From CAWKAV01 sp963847735 (lineage in GTDB: Bacteria > Desulfobacterota > Desulfuromonadia > Desulfuromonadales > BM103), in assembly GCA_963847735.1 (NCBI GenBank), contig CAWKAV010000016.1, positions 620,001 through 684,000 on the forward strand: a stretch of DNA of 64,000 nucleotides, read 5' to 3'. Below, piece after piece: positions 61,307 to 64,000 of this stretch. The number at the start of each line of letters is the position of its first letter. Position 1 is the stretch's first letter. Position numbers and translations under genes: made by a program. The notes beneath the pieces are model-generated. The model searched no databases, was not told the DNA's origin, and saw nothing but the letters and a program-made list of their open reading frames with translations.

Positions 61307-63013
61307 ATGTTTAATGTGTTGAAAACGATCATAGTTATTGCTCTCCTCTGGGCAACCCCGGCAACTGCAGATCAGGGGTCCAGTGTTGATGCATTGTTTG
61401 ACAAAGAAACCAGCGAACGCATTGCAATCCTGCTGGAAAGTCATGCTTCTTCCTCTGTGCCACTAATTGGTATTTCCCGTTTACTTTCCCATGAACAGAT
61501 TTTGGATTTGTACGTACAAAGGGAGTTTCTGCCGATCTGGTTCGAGGGCTGGAAATTGAAGCCGGAGGCGGATGTGCTCCTGGAGTATCTCCGTGATTCC
61601 GGTCGGCATGGCCTTTGCGACAATGATTACCTATTGCAACAATTGGAGGAACTGATTCGCATCCAGAACGATTTTTCTCTCCACTATTTGCCACGAGCAC
61701 CTGATAATCGCGCCGTTCTTGAGCTTTTCCTTTCACAAGCTTTTCTGACTTTTGCCACTCACATGGTGGAGGGTCAGGTCGACCCGTCCCTTGCTCATGT
61801 TGACTGGCGAGCCAGACGTCGTAAGGCGGATTTGATCAAGCTCCTCGAATATGCCATTGCAAACCACCGCGTGTCACAGGTGCTTGAAGACCTGATTCCC
61901 CCCCACAAAGAGTACTTTCAACTGATTGATGCCCTTAGTAAATATCGGGAAATATCCGCTCAAGGAGGTTGGCCGCAAATTCCGCCTGGCCCGTCAATCC
62001 GGCTGGGAGATAATGACGAAAGGATCCCCCTGCTGCGTAGTCTCCTGCTGCGAACGGATGATCTTGAGCAGGTCTCTGCAGCAGATGATGTGTATGATCA
62101 GCCTACGCTTGAAGCGATGCGCAGATTCCAGGCCAGGCACGGATTGAAGGATGATGGTGTTGTCGGCGTCAAAACTCTCGAGGCCTTAAATGTATCAGTG
62201 GAGGAGCGTATCCGGCAGATTGAACTGAATCTTGAACGTTGGCGCTGGATGCCGAAAAGTTTTGGCGAGCGGCACATCCGGGTCAATATTGCTGATTTTT
62301 CTCTGCAAGTCATTGAAGGCGATGAGACAATCATGCAGATGCCTGTCATCGTCGGGACACAATATCGCAAGACGCCGGTATTCTCAGCGCGCATGAGCTA
62401 CCTGGAGTTTGCTCCTTACTGGACGGTTCCGCCGACGATTCTCAGGGAAGACAAACTACCGCAAATCAAAAAGAATCCTGAATACTTGAAAGAGAAGCAT
62501 TTCCGCGTCATCAATTGGGCCGGTGAGGATGTGACAGGCGCTTTGCAAGGCATTGACTGGAAAGCCGTCAAAGCCTCCAATTTCCCTGGAATATTGCGCA
62601 TGGAGCCTGGGCCATGGAACCCTTTGGGCCGGGTCAAGTTCATGTTCCCTAATAGCTTCAATGTTTACCTGCACGATACCAATGAGGCCTATCTGTTCGA
62701 CAACAACATTCGGTCCTTCAGTTCCGGCTGTATTCGCGTCAAGCGGCCGGTTGCCCTTGCCAGCTATCTGCTTGGGAAGACCCTTGGCCCGGCGAGATTA
62801 CAGGAACTTTTCGAGGCCACTGCTCCGGTTCAGGTCCCCATTGAACCCCTGTCGGTACATATTCAATATTGGACAGCATGGGTTACGAGAGATGGCTTGA
62901 TTCACTTCCGTCCGGATGTCTATTATCGGGATCTCGATCTCGAAATCGCCCTTAATGAACCAGCCTATCGGATTATGGGGCAGTTGAAAGCGGGCTTTGG
63001 CTCACACCATTGA
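61307..63013 (+). CDS. YcbB/LdtD-like L,D-transpeptidase
   Basis: Forms 3-3 peptidoglycan cross-links. The start at 61307 (MFNVLKTIIVIALLWA, signal cut near TADQ) follows GAAGG; earlier starts have no site. 568 residues. The scaffold domain (about 60-280) is followed by a PG_binding_1 repeat (about 260-325, ARHGLKDDGVVGVKTLEALN) and the YkuD domain (about 345-500) with HDTNEAYLF and the catalytic SSGCIRVKRP. The order matches YcbB. It is convergent with the TraB family gene. Confidence 0.94.
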   Translation: MFNVLKTIIVIALLWATPATADQGSSVDALFDKETSERIAILLESHASSSVPLIGISRLLSHEQILDLYVQREFLPIWFEGWKLKPEADVLLEYLRDSGRHGLCDNDYLLQQLEELIRIQNDFSLHYLPRAPDNRAVLELFLSQAFLTFATHMVEGQVDPSLAHVDWRARRRKADLIKLLEYAIANHRVSQVLEDLIPPHKEYFQLIDALSKYREISAQGGWPQIPPGPSIRLGDNDERIPLLRSLLLRTDDLEQVSAADDVYDQPTLEAMRRFQARHGLKDDGVVGVKTLEALNVSVEERIRQIELNLERWRWMPKSFGERHIRVNIADFSLQVIEGDETIMQMPVIVGTQYRKTPVFSARMSYLEFAPYWTVPPTILREDKLPQIKKNPEYLKEKHFRVINWAGEDVTGALQGIDWKAVKASNFPGILRMEPGPWNPLGRVKFMFPNSFNVYLHDTNEAYLFDNNIRSFSSGCIRVKRPVALASYLLGKTLGPARLQELFEATAPVQVPIEPLSVHIQYWTAWVTRDGLIHFRPDVYYRDLDLEIALNEPAYRIMGQLKAGFGSHH

Positions 63014-63042
63014 AAAGGGTGATCAGGGCAAGGCCTGCAAAT

Positions 63043-64000
63043 TCAGAAGATGTTTTTGAGCCATCCAAAGGCAACCAGGGTGCCAATGGCAGAGCCTAGG
63101 GATGAGAAGAGGAAGACCAGAAGAACCCTGGTCAGGCGATTGCGCCACCAGCCGCTCAGTTTGGCAATGTCGTCAGAGACTTTTTCCATATCTTTGACCT
63201 GCGGTGGTGCGACAAAGGCCTGAACCAGGCCGGTGACGAAGCCGGCACCGATGGTCGGATTGAGCGAGGTAATTGGAGCCGCGACGAACGCCGCCAGTAT
63301 CGTCAGCGGATGTCCTAGCGCAATCAGAGCTCCAAGCGCCGAGAGGACACCGTTGGCAAGAATCCATGCCACCGCAGCGTCTGCCAGCTGTTGGGTATTG
63401 CCTGTCATAAACCCGCCGATAAACAGCCCCACCACAACCGCCGGTATCAGCCACGGTAGAAGTTTCGACAAGCCGGTCTTCTCTGGAATAACAGATAGCT
63501 CTTTGATCTCCTCGTCAGAAAAAGTTTGACCAAGTTTCTTTAGAATCCCCGGCATGTGAGCTGCGCCTACTATGGCAACAATTTTTTCACCGGGAGCCTT
63601 GCTGATATAGTGAGCCATGTAAGTGTCGCGTTCGTCAACCAGGATCGTTTTGACAGTTGGCAGAATATCCGCCATTTCATCGAGCATGGCTGACAGGGTG
63701 TCGGTCTGGCGCAGTTTGGCGAGTTCCTCTTCGTTAAGTTCCTGAGATTCAAACAGACTGACCAGGAGAGCGGAAAGCAGGTTTAATTTCTTCCAGAATC
63801 CGGCTTTGCGCCAGGCGCGTAATAATGTTGTGCGGATTTCGCGATCAACCAGTTGAAGGTTTTTGCCGAGTTGCTCGGTAGCCTCTGCAGCCGCGGCCAG
63901 TTCCGCGCCGGGTTTGACACCTGTTTGCAATCCCATGCGTTTTTGAAATGACGACAGGGTCAGATTAGCCAGCAGAAAGGGAGCCTGACCCTGCTTGAGA
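63043..64000 (-). CDS. TraB/PrgY-family membrane protein, C-terminal part, cut by the window edge
   Basis: The frame is open to the edge at 64000, with LKQGQAPFLLANLTLSSFQK upstream of the ATG at 63936; the first ATG is internal. The C-terminal half (about 297 residues) has VDERDTYMAHYISK, the AAHMPGI motif of TraB, and about five hydrophobic helices near the end. TraB/PrgY proteins bind or degrade peptide pheromones in Enterococcus; related bacterial and human proteins are metal-dependent proteases. The role here is unknown. Confidence 0.9.
   Translation of the reverse strand, partial: LKQGQAPFLLANLTLSSFQKRMGLQTGVKPGAELAAAAEATEQLGKNLQLVDREIRTTLLRAWRKAGFWKKLNLLSALLVSLFESQELNEEELAKLRQTDTLSAMLDEMADILPTVKTILVDERDTYMAHYISKAPGEKIVAIVGAAHMPGILKKLGQTFSDEEIKELSVIPEKTGLSKLLPWLIPAVVVGLFIGGFMTGNTQQLADAAVAWILANGVLSALGALIALGHPLTILAAFVAAPITSLNPTIGAGFVTGLVQAFVAPPQVKDMEKVSDDIAKLSGWWRNRLTRVLLVFLFSSLGSAIGTLVAFGWLKNIF

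Noticed and set aside
1..64000. CRISPR array, prophage or intact IS element
   Set aside because: No regularly spaced repeats, phage structural genes or complete transposase were seen; only one decayed transposase end at 39776-40053.

Overview
The window reads as a chromosomal segment of a mesophilic, anaerobically respiring bacterium of the Desulfuromonadia (Desulfuromonas/Geobacter/Pelobacter relatives). The evidence is a citrate synthase of the eukaryote-like type described in Geobacteraceae, the gene orders ispE-tRNA-Gln-prs-rplY-pth and rpsF-rpsR-yybS-rplI-dnaB, an EF-G paralogue, a TAXI-type TRAP transporter beside a DctPQM TRAP transporter, and a periplasmic octahaem cytochrome. The taxonomic call is inference from gene content; no search was run. 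I see no CRISPR array, rRNA operon, intact insertion sequence or prophage.

1-6.5 kb (minus strand): two TRAP uptake systems separated by a universal stress protein. Each has a strong hairpin between the binding-protein gene and the membrane genes. The DctPQM operon has a near-perfect sigma-54 promoter. 7-24.6 kb: housekeeping block with isoprenoid, PRPP, ribosomal-protein, pyrophosphatase, replicative helicase, DEAD-box helicase, folA, NtrB/NtrC-type two-component, dusB and citrate synthase genes. The DEAD-box helicase is preceded by a strong promoter and an early terminator, suggesting a leader RNA. 24.6-35 kb: a decayed MscS channel remnant, an OmpA-type lipoprotein, nadC-birA-coaX, an EF-G-like gene, a tandem-SPOR protein, MOSC/MogA genes and a ZIP metal transporter.

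35-50 kb looks accessory. It has long non-coding stretches, an octahaem HAO-like cytochrome gene broken by a frameshift but preceded by an FNR/FixK-like box, a decayed IS91-like transposase end, a secreted 110-residue acidic-repeat protein, three copies of a TGGCCACC hairpin, candidate orphan small RNAs, a large secreted protein split at a C6 tract, and two GGDEF proteins. One GGDEF protein is canonical; the other has Ser in positions that set guanine specificity and resembles Hypr cyclic AMP-GMP synthases.

49.9-53.8 kb is the most unusual gene set: a six-gene co-directional operon encoding a membrane-anchored HMA metal-binding domain fused to a SurA-like chaperone domain with a C-terminal cysteine cluster, a DUF2318 membrane protein, an FtsX/MacB-type permease, its ATPase, and two small membrane proteins with zinc ribbons. 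It resembles the DUF2318-ABC part of P19/FTR1 iron systems but lacks P19 and FTR1. From 54 kb to the end the genes are mostly ordinary: alanine dehydrogenase, a truncated zinc-ribbon gene, a DjlA-like co-chaperone, a Bax-inhibitor-1 family protein, a sirtuin, YbaK, rhomboid, LysE/RhtB, a YcbB-type L,D-transpeptidase, and the C-terminal part of a TraB family protein running off the edge.
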